Shown here: positions 6,768-14,292 of the stretch, piece by piece
Layout of the letters: each line of letters starts with the position of its first letter
Position numbering within the stretch: the first letter of the stretch is position 1
Assembly (NCBI GenBank): GCA_964520895.1
Contig: CAZFOR010000017.1
Coordinates: forward strand, 1-20,993
Source of the DNA: SIG350 sp964520895
GTDB taxonomy: Bacteria; Bacillota; Clostridia; TANB77; SIG350
DNA length: 20,993 nucleotides
Direction of reading: 5' to 3'
The notes under the pieces: generated by a model
Database searches by the model: none
What the model was told of the DNA's origin: nothing
The model's input: only the letters and a program-made list of their open reading frames with translations
Program-made: the position numbers and the translations under genes

Positions 6768-6796
6768 AAGCGGGGCATCAATTGATGCCCCGCTTT
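6768..6796 (+). terminator. GC-rich palindromic terminator after serS
   Basis: A perfect 28-bp palindrome (6768-6795) with CGGGGCATCA arms, followed by a short T-run. It sits between serS and the convergent gene ending at 6816 and can act on both strands. Its GC content fits the island next to it rather than serS. Confidence 0.75.
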
Positions 6797-6815
6797 ATCA
6801 TAGTTTTATGGTTTG

Positions 6816-7214
6816 CTATTGATTCTTTTTAAGAATCAATTTTTTTGCCATTGGAATAGTTAAAACAACCAATGCTGTCAAAACCATCCCGGTAACAAGT
6901 ATCAATGTCGTATAGGACGTACCTACCATGACACCGATGCCAATAGCTATTATCGTTAAATTCGTCTTTACGACAAATTTAACGAATTTCTCAGGCCTAT
7001 TTGTAAATACCTGCCCTAGCATCATTGCGAAGAACGCTGCCCAAACAAGGATAAATATATAGGCTGCTACTGGGAAAACTACTTCGTAGTAGTGACCATA
7101 CCAATTACTCGGCCGGAAAGCGTTAAATTCGGTAACAATATTGTAGGCAATCGTACCTACAAAAAGCAACCATAAAACCATCTTAAACTCCTTCAAAATC
7201 ATCTTGAATTTCAT
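6816..7214 (-). CDS. Small integral membrane protein, unknown function
   Basis: A 132-residue protein with four predicted membrane helices: about residues 11-28, a loop with FNAFRPSNWYGHYYEV, then helices near 45-68, 82-100 and 103-122, ending in a basic tail (KKLILKKNQ). I do not recognise the family. ATG 7214 is chosen because AAAAGGAGAT lies 7-8 nt upstream; the frame continues to a GTG at 7286 and an ATG at 7259, both with poorer sites. By direct count GC over 6841-7200 is about 39 %, against roughly 30 % or less in serS and the genes to the right, so it looks recently acquired or under different selection. It has its own consensus promoter and a structured leader. Confidence 0.7.
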   Translation of the reverse strand: MKFKMILKEFKMVLWLLFVGTIAYNIVTEFNAFRPSNWYGHYYEVVFPVAAYIFILVWAAFFAMMLGQVFTNRPEKFVKFVVKTNLTIIAIGIGVMVGTSYTTLILVTGMVLTALVVLTIPMAKKLILKKNQ

Positions 7215-7282
7215 CCTATTATCTCCTTTTAAAAAATAAATTTTTTCTCCTTCGTCCATAGCCTCAAAATGAGAACTTATGT

Positions 7283-7305
7283 TCACCGACTGGAGTAGTC
7301 AGTGA
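7283..7305 (-). promoter_or_regulatory. Leader hairpin with anti-Shine-Dalgarno loop
   Basis: On the minus strand TCACTGACT and AGTCGGTGA form a 9-bp stem (one G-T pair) around the loop ACTCC. It lies about 70 nt upstream of the start at 7214. CTCC in the loop is complementary to the GGAG of this gene's ribosome binding site (7223-7226), so a long-range loop interaction could modulate translation. The hairpin is visible; the role is inference. Confidence 0.4.
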
Positions 7306-7315
7306 CTTTAAAAAT

Positions 7316-7361
7316 AAAACTATGATATATATATTATACCATAGTTTTGCATTTTTGTCAA
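7316..7361 (-). promoter_or_regulatory. Consensus promoter with inverted repeat around the -10
   Basis: On the minus strand perfect TTGACA (7361-7356), 17 nt, perfect TATAAT (7338-7333). A second TTGACA lies at 7370-7365. The -10 is framed by the perfect 9-bp inverted repeat AAAACTATG (7316-7324) and CATAGTTTT (7340-7348), a layout typical of a repressor operator. It drives the membrane protein gene at 7214. Confidence 0.75.
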
Positions 7362-7384
7362 TTATGTCAACTTATTTGTGTGAT

Positions 7385-8053
7385 TTATTCAATTTTAATT
7401 AAATCAAATTCTGTATAATCAGATGAAACAAGATAATACTCTATTGAATCAACATTTCCTATAATTGCTGCAGTATGTGATTGTCCATGTAAATGCCCAT
7501 AAATACACTTTTTCGCATTATACTTATTCATTAGTTGTATTTCTTCATTAGTTGGTGGAAAATGTAATATAACTATTATGTTTTCTGTTTTAGCTTGTTT
7601 TAATGAATATTCAAGTCTTTGACATTCTCTTTTTAATATTTTATCATCATCATATTTGTCATCATTAGTTTTTCCCCATCCTCTTGTACCACATATACTA
7701 TATCCGTTATATTCAATACAATTATTAAAAAGAAAATCAATATTTTCAAAACTATTTTCTTTTAAAAATGCTTTCATTTTAGTAGTAGTTTCCCACCAAT
7801 AGTCATGATTTCCTTTTAGTAATATCTTTTTACCTGGTAAGTTATTCAAATATGTAAAATCATCTATAGTATCTTGTAAATATGTTGCCCATGAAAAATC
7901 ACCAACTAATAATACTAAATCGTTATTAGTTATTTTTCTTTTCCAATTTTCTTGTATTTTAATATAGTGATTTTCCCAATTAACACCAAATACATCCATT
8001 GGTTTGTTATTTCCAAAAGATAAGTGTAAATCACCTATTGCAAATATTGACAT
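7385..8053 (-). CDS. Calcineurin-like metallophosphoesterase
   Basis: A 222-residue cytoplasmic hydrolase with all the two-metal motifs of the calcineurin-like fold: D8-x-H10 (GDLHL), G51-D52, the G81-N-H-D motif, H164 (LHFPP) and G186-H-L-H-G. The substrate cannot be read from the sequence; relatives act on phosphoesters or phosphoproteins. It is the last gene of the seven-gene run and starts 1 bp after the tsaD stop, with its ribosome binding site (AGGAGAAAGG) inside the tsaD end. No clear terminator follows, so some read-through into the 7214 gene is possible. Confidence 0.9.
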   Translation of the reverse strand: MSIFAIGDLHLSFGNNKPMDVFGVNWENHYIKIQENWKRKITNNDLVLLVGDFSWATYLQDTIDDFTYLNNLPGKKILLKGNHDYWWETTTKMKAFLKENSFENIDFLFNNCIEYNGYSICGTRGWGKTNDDKYDDDKILKRECQRLEYSLKQAKTENIIVILHFPPTNEEIQLMNKYNAKKCIYGHLHGQSHTAAIIGNVDSIEYYLVSSDYTEFDLIKIE

Positions 8054-8054
8054 A

Positions 8055-9062
8055 TTACCTTTCTCCTATTTTCAAATTTGCTATTGCATTTAAGTCTAAA
8101 CTACTTGTATATCCATTAATATAGCTATAATATCCAGCAGATGCTATCATTGCAGCATTATCTGTGCAAAGTACATTACTAGGATAATATAATTTATATT
8201 CTTTTTCATTTAAGCTATTATTTAATTTTTCTCTTATATATGAATTAGCTGCAACTCCACCTGCTAAAACTAATTTATCAAGTCCAGTTTGCTCTAAGGC
8301 TTTAATACTATTTTTAACTAATACTTCTGATACCGCTTCTTCAAATGAAATACAAATATCTTCTTTTATAATCTCCTCTTTTGAATTATTTACAGTATTT
8401 AACACAGCTGTTTTTATTCCACTAAAACTAAAATCCAAATTATCAAAATGAGTTTTAGGAAATTTGTATGTTATTTTCCCTTCTTTTGCAAGCTTATCTA
8501 TTTTAGGTCCACCTGGATATCCAAGCCCTATAACTCTTGCAATTTTATCAAAAGCTTCACCTACTGCGTCATCTCGTGTTTTACCAAGTATTTCATACTG
8601 AGTATAATTTTTCACATGTATTAAATGAGTATGTCCACCAGATATAACTAATGCAACAAAAGGTGGTTGTAACTCTTTATGCTCAATATAATTTGCAGCA
8701 ATATGCCCTTCTATATGATGTACTCCAACAAGTGGTTTATTAAGTGCATGTGCAAGTCCTTTTGCAGCAGATACACCTACTAATAACGCACCTACTAATC
8801 CAGGACCATATGTAACACTTATAATATCAATATCATCAAATGTCATTTTTGCCTCTTCTAATGCTTGCTCAATAACAATATTAATATTTTCTATATGATT
8901 TCTTGAAGCAATCTCAGGTACTACTCCTCCAAATTTTTTATGTATTTCTATTTGTGATGATATTACATTTGAAAAAACTTCTCTGCCATTTCTAACAACA
9001 GACACAGAAGTTTCATCACAACTAGATTCAATTCCTAAACACATTATTTCTTTGTCTTCCAT
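8055..9062 (-). CDS. tsaD: tRNA N6-threonylcarbamoyladenosine synthase subunit TsaD
   Basis: TsaD transfers the threonylcarbamoyl group to A37 of ANN-decoding tRNAs, together with TsaB and TsaE, which are not in this window. It is 335 residues, the normal length for the ASKHA-fold Kae1/TsaD family. Visible motifs are LGIESSCDETSV at the N-terminus, the metal-binding HHIEGH (H116, H120), VISGGHTHL, FDKIARVIGLGYPGGPKIDK and LVLAGGVAANSYIR, with the C-terminal CTDNAAMIA holding the last metal ligand. AGGAGAAAAAT immediately precedes the ATG. It is 14 bp after the DUF2142 gene and 1 bp before the phosphoesterase gene, so co-transcribed with both. Confidence 0.97.
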   Translation of the reverse strand: MEDKEIMCLGIESSCDETSVSVVRNGREVFSNVISSQIEIHKKFGGVVPEIASRNHIENINIVIEQALEEAKMTFDDIDIISVTYGPGLVGALLVGVSAAKGLAHALNKPLVGVHHIEGHIAANYIEHKELQPPFVALVISGGHTHLIHVKNYTQYEILGKTRDDAVGEAFDKIARVIGLGYPGGPKIDKLAKEGKITYKFPKTHFDNLDFSFSGIKTAVLNTVNNSKEEIIKEDICISFEEAVSEVLVKNSIKALEQTGLDKLVLAGGVAANSYIREKLNNSLNEKEYKLYYPSNVLCTDNAAMIASAGYYSYINGYTSSLDLNAIANLKIGER

Positions 9063-9076
9063 ATTTTTCTCCTATA

Positions 9077-10591
9077 CTAACGTAAATGCTTTAAAACCAA
9101 AGTTTCTATTACCGGATATGATAACAATATCATTGCATTTACTAAAAACATATTTATTGGTTTATTTTCTTCTTCTTTTTTCCTTCCTAATAATATTGCA
9201 AGTGGTATTATCGGTAAAAAGTATCTACCTTGAATTCCATCAATAATATTAGCTTCTAATTTTGTCCATTGTACATAAAGACTTGTAAATACTAATCCTA
9301 TTATCATTAAACATACTAAAAATACTATTATTTTATCTTTATTACTAATTTCTATCTTATTATTCCTTATTGTTAAAACTACTAATATAATTAAGTATGT
9401 TGTTGGTACCCAACTAAATATAGGCACATCAAATAAACACAAATTGGCTCCTACTAAACTGTCAAATATAAATCCAAAGTACATCGAAATTGTATTTATT
9501 AATACAAACATATATTTTATTGGATTAGATAATATATACCTAATTTGCATACTAGAATTTACACCTTCATTTACTTCACATAAATAACTCATTGAATTAA
9601 GTGTCCATAATATATTAAGTGCAAAGCAAATTATAATATATATTATTGTATATATGTAATAACTTTTATTTGATTTAAATTTATTTTTAGGTATTAATAA
9701 TATTAACAAACATAGTGGTGCATATACTATTTTACAAAGTGAAATTAATATTCCTAAAACAGCTAACAATACTATATGTTTCTTACTTATAACACTTTCT
9801 TTTTCAAAATATGCTAACCTAATTATATATGTAATAAATAACATAGTTAGTCCATTAGTAAAAGCATCTGCTGAAAGAGTTGTTGCTAAATGTAATTGCA
9901 TTGGTAACAATGCTATTGCAAATATTAATGGATTTCCTTTAACATTCTTTAATGATAAATACATTAACAAAATATATGCCATCAAATTAAATAATCTTCC
10001 TAAGTACACTAGTATTACTGGATTTAATGTTAATATTCTCCCTATAAATACACCTATTACTTGTGGTAAATACTGAATAGGAAAATACAGTGCTGATGTT
10101 GGAAATTCAATATCTGTTTTTTCATCTGAATTTAGCTCTACTTTTATATCATTTAATACATCTGAATAATTATAATTAGTTGTTTGATCAGGTTTAATCT
10201 CTTTTAAACTTTTAGGAAGATGTCCTCCCATTATTCCTGTATCAAGTTGTTCAGAAATAATATTACCTTCTGATATTTGATATATTCTATAAAAATGTAA
10301 TTCTTCATCTGCCCCTCTAAGTGAAGGTGTAGAAAACATAAATAATAGTCCTACAACAAATGCGATTAAACAAAAAGATTTTATATAGTCAAACTTAAAC
10401 TTACGGACTATACCATATACTCCTAAAAACACAGCTGAAACAATTGCAGATATTATAAAAAAATATTTAACATTTGTGTCATCACTTCTATTCAAATAAT
10501 ATATACCAAAATTCAAAATAAAATAAGATATATATATTATTAAACAAATTAATATATCATTATTCTTAATTTTCTTTATTCTATCTAGCAT
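9077..10591 (-). CDS. DUF2142 polytopic membrane protein
   Basis: A 504-residue protein with about 11-12 predicted membrane helices. After the first three helices a loop carries LRGADEELHFYRIYQISEGN, matching the signature acidic loop of DUF2142; a similar loop after TM1 holds the catalytic acid in GT-C glycosyltransferases. The large extracytoplasmic loop with YSDVLNDIKVELNSDEKTD is followed by YFPIQYLPQVIGVFIGR, also family-like. The C-terminal helices include GRYFLPIIPLAILLG. It probably uses a lipid-linked sugar in envelope glycan assembly, but that is inference from GT-C likeness. The ribosome binding site is AGGAGAAAAT; it lies 16 bp after the M50 protease gene. Confidence 0.82.
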   Translation of the reverse strand: MLDRIKKIKNNDILICLIIYISYFILNFGIYYLNRSDDTNVKYFFIISAIVSAVFLGVYGIVRKFKFDYIKSFCLIAFVVGLLFMFSTPSLRGADEELHFYRIYQISEGNIISEQLDTGIMGGHLPKSLKEIKPDQTTNYNYSDVLNDIKVELNSDEKTDIEFPTSALYFPIQYLPQVIGVFIGRILTLNPVILVYLGRLFNLMAYILLMYLSLKNVKGNPLIFAIALLPMQLHLATTLSADAFTNGLTMLFITYIIRLAYFEKESVISKKHIVLLAVLGILISLCKIVYAPLCLLILLIPKNKFKSNKSYYIYTIIYIIICFALNILWTLNSMSYLCEVNEGVNSSMQIRYILSNPIKYMFVLINTISMYFGFIFDSLVGANLCLFDVPIFSWVPTTYLIILVVLTIRNNKIEISNKDKIIVFLVCLMIIGLVFTSLYVQWTKLEANIIDGIQGRYFLPIIPLAILLGRKKEEENKPINMFLVNAMILLSYPVIETLVLKHLR

Positions 10592-10607
10592 TTAATTTTC
10601 TCCTATT

Positions 10608-11264
10608 TTATAGTCCTAATAAATTAATTGGTAATGATATTATAAATTGCATACCAGCAAGTATCCAATTAAGTATTGGACTTATTACTAACTCAGGTAT
10701 TGGTGTTAATACTATAATTAAAAATATTACTGGACCATATTTTTCTAATTCCAAATATTTAAATTTAGCTTTTGCTGGTAAAAAATATAGTAGTATTTTT
10801 GAGCCATCAAAATTTGGTAATGGTAATAAGTTAAATACACATAATGATATATTTATTAATACAATATATGTTACTATAAGTGAAATAGCTGATGCAATTG
10901 TATCACTTAAACCTATCATTATTCCAGTTGCATCAATAATATTAATTATTATTAATGTAACAAATGCTATTAGTAAATTCATTAACGGCCCTGCTAATGA
11001 TACTAACATTTGACCTTTTAATGGATTTTTAAAATTTCTAGGATCAATTTGAACAGGTCTTCCCCATCCAAAATGTGCAATAATTAAACATATAAATCCA
11101 ATTGGATCAATATGGCTAACAGGTGATATTGTGTCTCTTCCTTGTAGTTTTGGTGTAGGATCACCTAATTTTATAGCAACTTTTGCATGTGCATACTCAT
11201 GAAAACTTATAGCTATAATTATTGCTGGTAATATTGCAAGAAAATTTATTATCCAATCACTCAT
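10608..11264 (-). CDS. Site-2 protease family (M50) membrane metalloprotease
   Basis: A 218-residue intramembrane zinc protease of the M50/S2P family, compact type without a PDZ domain. The zinc motif HEYAH (H22, E23, H26) lies in the first helix, and the third ligand motif NLLPLPNFDGSK lies in a later helix at about residues 145-155. GPLMNLLIAF between them is also typical. About five to six membrane helices are visible. Bacterial members of this size cleave membrane proteins, sometimes in spore or stress signalling; the substrate here is unknown. The start has AAAGGGGA 5 nt upstream. It sits 44 bp after the small gene upstream and 16 bp before the DUF2142 gene. Confidence 0.9.
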   Translation of the reverse strand: MSDWIINFLAILPAIIIAISFHEYAHAKVAIKLGDPTPKLQGRDTISPVSHIDPIGFICLIIAHFGWGRPVQIDPRNFKNPLKGQMLVSLAGPLMNLLIAFVTLIIINIIDATGIMIGLSDTIASAISLIVTYIVLINISLCVFNLLPLPNFDGSKILLYFLPAKAKFKYLELEKYGPVIFLIIVLTPIPELVISPILNWILAGMQFIISLPINLLGL

Positions 11265-11308
11265 TTTATTCCCCTTTACTATTTAATATTATTTATAGAA
11301 ATTACAAT

Positions 11309-11653
11309 TTATTGTGTTAAATTATAGTTTCTATTTTCATGTATAATTAAGTTTATATAACTTTGAAATTCATCACTAGGTAAATTTTGTTTTATTATAT
11401 TTTTCAGTTCAGCAACCTCTTTTTTTGATAATTTCCTTATAACTTTATAATCTTCTTTATGATTTGGTTCTTCTAATTCAATATCAGTTTTAACAATGCC
11501 ACTTTCATAAATCTTAACTCCTTCACTACCAAAAGCATAGTAAAACCTTTGTTCAAATATTACAGTATTATTATTTATGGTAAAATAGCAAATAACTAAT
11601 ACAATAGATGTTATTATAATAGCAACCATTAAAATAAGTATTTTTTTCATCAT
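11309..11653 (-). CDS. Small membrane-anchored hypothetical protein
   Basis: A 114-residue protein with one N-terminal hydrophobic segment (about residues 4-26) and a short soluble domain outside or at the membrane. It begins with two Met codons; the first is 7 nt after AAAGGAGA, so 11653 is used, but 11650 is equally possible. The Cys in the hydrophobic segment (LVIC) lacks a small residue before it, so it is not a good lipobox. The rest is mixed (YYAFGSEGVKIYESGIVKTD, then a helical LSKKEVAELKNIIKQN). I recognise no family. It lies between lysS and the M50 gene in the operon. Confidence 0.65.
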   Translation of the reverse strand: MMKKILILMVAIIITSIVLVICYFTINNNTVIFEQRFYYAFGSEGVKIYESGIVKTDIELEEPNHKEDYKVIRKLSKKEVAELKNIIKQNLPSDEFQSYINLIIHENRNYNLTQ

Positions 11654-11690
11654 ACACTATTCTCCTTTATTTATACCAATATTAATAATA

Positions 11691-13193
11691 TTATACAAGT
11701 GGTTTCATTGTTGGAAAAAATAATACATCCCTTATTGACATTGAATCTGTTAGTAACATAATTAATCTATCAAGCCCTATTCCCATTCCGCCTGTTGGTG
11801 GAAGACCTATTTCTAGTGCTGTTACAAAATCTTCATCCATTCCACCCGCTTCTTCATCACCATTTTGTTTAGCTTCAACTTGTTTCATAAATCTTTCATA
11901 TTGATCTATTGGATCATTTAATTCTGAATAAGCATTTCCATATTCTCTACCACCAATAAATAATTCAAATCTTTCTACTAATCTTGTATCAGATACTTTT
12001 CTTTTTGTAAGTGGTGATATCTCTACTGGATAATCTATTATAAATGTTGGTTGAATTAATTTATCCTCCACATATTCTTCAAAAAATGCATTTATAACAT
12101 GACCTCTTGTTTGTTTTGTATCTTCCATCTCAATATGTTTTTCTTTTGCTAATGCTAATGCTTCTTCATCTGTATTTATACTATTAAAATCTATTCCTGC
12201 ATATTCTTTTATAGAATCAATCATTGATATTCTCTTCCAATTTGGTGTTAAATCAATATCAACACCTTGGTATGTAATCTTAGTAGTCCCTAAAACATTT
12301 TTAGCAATAGTTGATATTATTTTTTCAGCCATATCCATCATATCATTATAGTCTTGATATGCTGCATAAAATTCTATATTTGTAAACTCTGGGTTATGTT
12401 TTATATCCATACCTTCATTTCTGAAATTTTTACCAATTTCATAAACCCTATCAAACCCACCAACTATTAATCTTTTTAAATTTAATTCTGGTGCTATTCT
12501 TAAATACATATCTAAATCTAATGTGTTATGATGTGTTATAAATGGTCTAGCAGCATCACCTGTTGCTACTGTTGTAAGCATAGGTGTTTCAACTTCCATA
12601 TAATTTTCTTCATCTAATATTCTTCTTAATTCTTTTATTATTTTACTTCTTAAAACAAAAGTCTCTTTTACATCTGGATTCATTATTAAATCTACATATC
12701 TTTGTCTATATCTTAAATCCATATCTGTTAATCCATGATATTTTTCTGGTAATGGACGTAATGATTTAGATAAAAGTACAACTTTTTTAGCATGTACAGA
12801 TATCTCTTCTGTTCTAGTTTTAAACACAAAACCTTCTATCCCTATAATATCACCTATATCAAATGTCTTAAACTCATTGTATGGCTCTTCACCTAAGTCA
12901 TTTATACTAACATAACTTTGTAGCTTTCCATCACCATCTTGTATATGGCAAAAAGATGCTTTACCCATTATTCTTTTACCTAATATTCTTCCAGCAATCA
13001 CAACATCTTTACCTTCTAAATTCTCGTAATCATCTTTAACTTGTTTACTTGTATGTGTTCTATTGTATTTAGTTATTTCATAAGGATTTTTTCCCTTTCC
13101 TTGTAACTCTTTTAATTTTTCCCTTCTTATTTTCATTAATTCATTCATATCCAATTCTTGAATATCTTCATTTTGATTTACGTTTTCACTCAT
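11691..13193 (-). CDS. lysS: Lysine--tRNA ligase (class II)
   Basis: Class IIb LysRS charging tRNA-Lys, 500 residues, the usual bacterial length. The N-terminal OB-fold anticodon-binding domain spans about residues 55-150 (VVIAGRILGKRIMGKASFCH). The catalytic domain has motif 1 near YRQRYVDLI, motif 2 in VYEIGKNFRNEGMDIKHNPE and motif 3 in GGMGIGLDRLIMLL. The start is placed at 13193: the in-frame ATG at 13208 is part of the GGAGG (13202-13206), which lies 8 nt before ATG 13193. It is the second gene of the run, 30 bp after the gene at 13224-14141. No T-box precedes it. Confidence 0.97.
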   Translation of the reverse strand: MSENVNQNEDIQELDMNELMKIRREKLKELQGKGKNPYEITKYNRTHTSKQVKDDYENLEGKDVVIAGRILGKRIMGKASFCHIQDGDGKLQSYVSINDLGEEPYNEFKTFDIGDIIGIEGFVFKTRTEEISVHAKKVVLLSKSLRPLPEKYHGLTDMDLRYRQRYVDLIMNPDVKETFVLRSKIIKELRRILDEENYMEVETPMLTTVATGDAARPFITHHNTLDLDMYLRIAPELNLKRLIVGGFDRVYEIGKNFRNEGMDIKHNPEFTNIEFYAAYQDYNDMMDMAEKIISTIAKNVLGTTKITYQGVDIDLTPNWKRISMIDSIKEYAGIDFNSINTDEEALALAKEKHIEMEDTKQTRGHVINAFFEEYVEDKLIQPTFIIDYPVEISPLTKRKVSDTRLVERFELFIGGREYGNAYSELNDPIDQYERFMKQVEAKQNGDEEAGGMDEDFVTALEIGLPPTGGMGIGLDRLIMLLTDSMSIRDVLFFPTMKPLV

Positions 13194-13223
13194 TTTATAA
13201 TCCTCCATTCATAATTTTATATG

Positions 13224-14141
13224 TTATCTTTCAATATCTTTATCTTCTTTTGTATAATTTTCCTTTAGCACTTGCAAATCTTCATCACTTAATTTTAATG
13301 CACTTTCCAAAGCTTTTTCTGATTTTCTTTCTTTTGTATTTAATTGTGCTCTTCCTATGTTTAATATGAGTTTTTTGATTTCCTTTGGCAAATCATCTCT
13401 TTCTTTATAAACCTCACCACTTGTAAGAGATTTAAAAGCTTTTTCTTGTGCAATTACTTTTCCTTCAGCAGATACATACATATTAATATTTGTTCCATTA
13501 AATTGATTGTTTCTATCAGCCTTGATTTGAGTTGTTTCATCAACTAATTTAATACTATTTATATCTTTAATATTTAATACTTTAGCTATTTTAGTTTTTG
13601 CAATTTCCAATGCTAGTTCATCCATTAAATCATATTGTGTAGTTATTTCTTTTTTTAATTGATCAAACCTTTGTTTATCTTGCCCTACTAGCTCGTTTGA
13701 TTCTTTTTTATTTGATAAGTCCATATATTCTGAAATAGATTTTTTATAATCATCATATCTTTTTTCATCTTCTTTGTTAACAACTTTATATTCTGTATTA
13801 CTATTTTCAGAGTTTTCCATATTAAAATTATCATCAATTTGTGTATAAGCTGATTCAATTCTTTCAGAATCTCTTTTTAAATCATTATTAATACCTTTAT
13901 TAATACTTACACTTCCTATAACCGTAGTTGCTAAAGTTAATGCTATTACTCTTCTCTTCAACATTTTTTTAACATTCTGTAATCTATTTAGAGTTTTATT
14001 CTTGTCTATCTCTTCTCCCTCAGTTAAGTATCCCATCGACTCTTTAACTTCATAATATGTTTTTTTCTTCTTTAGATATTGCATTGTTGCAAACATACTT
14101 TTCTTTTTTTGAGTTTTATTTTCATTAGTATATTTCTTCAT
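13224..14141 (-). CDS. Single-span membrane protein, unknown function
   Basis: A 305-residue protein with a strongly basic N-terminus of about 65 residues (KKKSMFATMQYLKKKK), one membrane segment at about residues 66-82 (IALTLATTVIGSVSI), then a long charged helical region (about 84-185, likely coiled coil) and a C-terminal region with NGTNINMYVSAEGKVIAQEKA and more helices. The basic side suggests an N-in topology with the C-terminal domain outside. I recognise no family. GGGAGGA precedes the ATG. It is the first gene of the operon leading into lysS and is read from the promoter at 14192-14220. Confidence 0.75.
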   Translation of the reverse strand: MKKYTNENKTQKKKSMFATMQYLKKKKTYYEVKESMGYLTEGEEIDKNKTLNRLQNVKKMLKRRVIALTLATTVIGSVSINKGINNDLKRDSERIESAYTQIDDNFNMENSENSNTEYKVVNKEDEKRYDDYKKSISEYMDLSNKKESNELVGQDKQRFDQLKKEITTQYDLMDELALEIAKTKIAKVLNIKDINSIKLVDETTQIKADRNNQFNGTNINMYVSAEGKVIAQEKAFKSLTSGEVYKERDDLPKEIKKLILNIGRAQLNTKERKSEKALESALKLSDEDLQVLKENYTKEDKDIER

Positions 14142-14191
14142 AATATTTCCTCCCGTAATATATTGTTTGATAAAAAATATTTTACTCCTAT

Positions 14192-14220
14192 ATTATATGT
14201 TAATTTATAAGTATTTTCAA
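14192..14220 (-). promoter_or_regulatory. Promoter of the seven-gene lysS-tsaD operon
   Basis: On the minus strand TTGAAA (14220-14215), 17 nt, TATAAT (14197-14192). No further convincing promoter or terminator was seen within the run to 7385, so it may drive all seven genes. Confidence 0.6.
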
Positions 14221-14231
14221 GTCAAATATAT

Positions 14232-14270
14232 AAAATGAGTACACAATGTTAATTATTGTGTACTCATTTT
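14232..14270 (-). terminator. Terminator of the P-type ATPase gene
   Basis: A perfect 16-bp stem (14232-14247 with 14255-14270) around a 7-nt loop. On the minus strand the stem ends in TTTT. It lies 22 bp after the ATPase stop codon and separates it from the operon promoter at 14192. Confidence 0.85.
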
Positions 14271-14292
14271 TGCTTTTATATTATATATGTTA

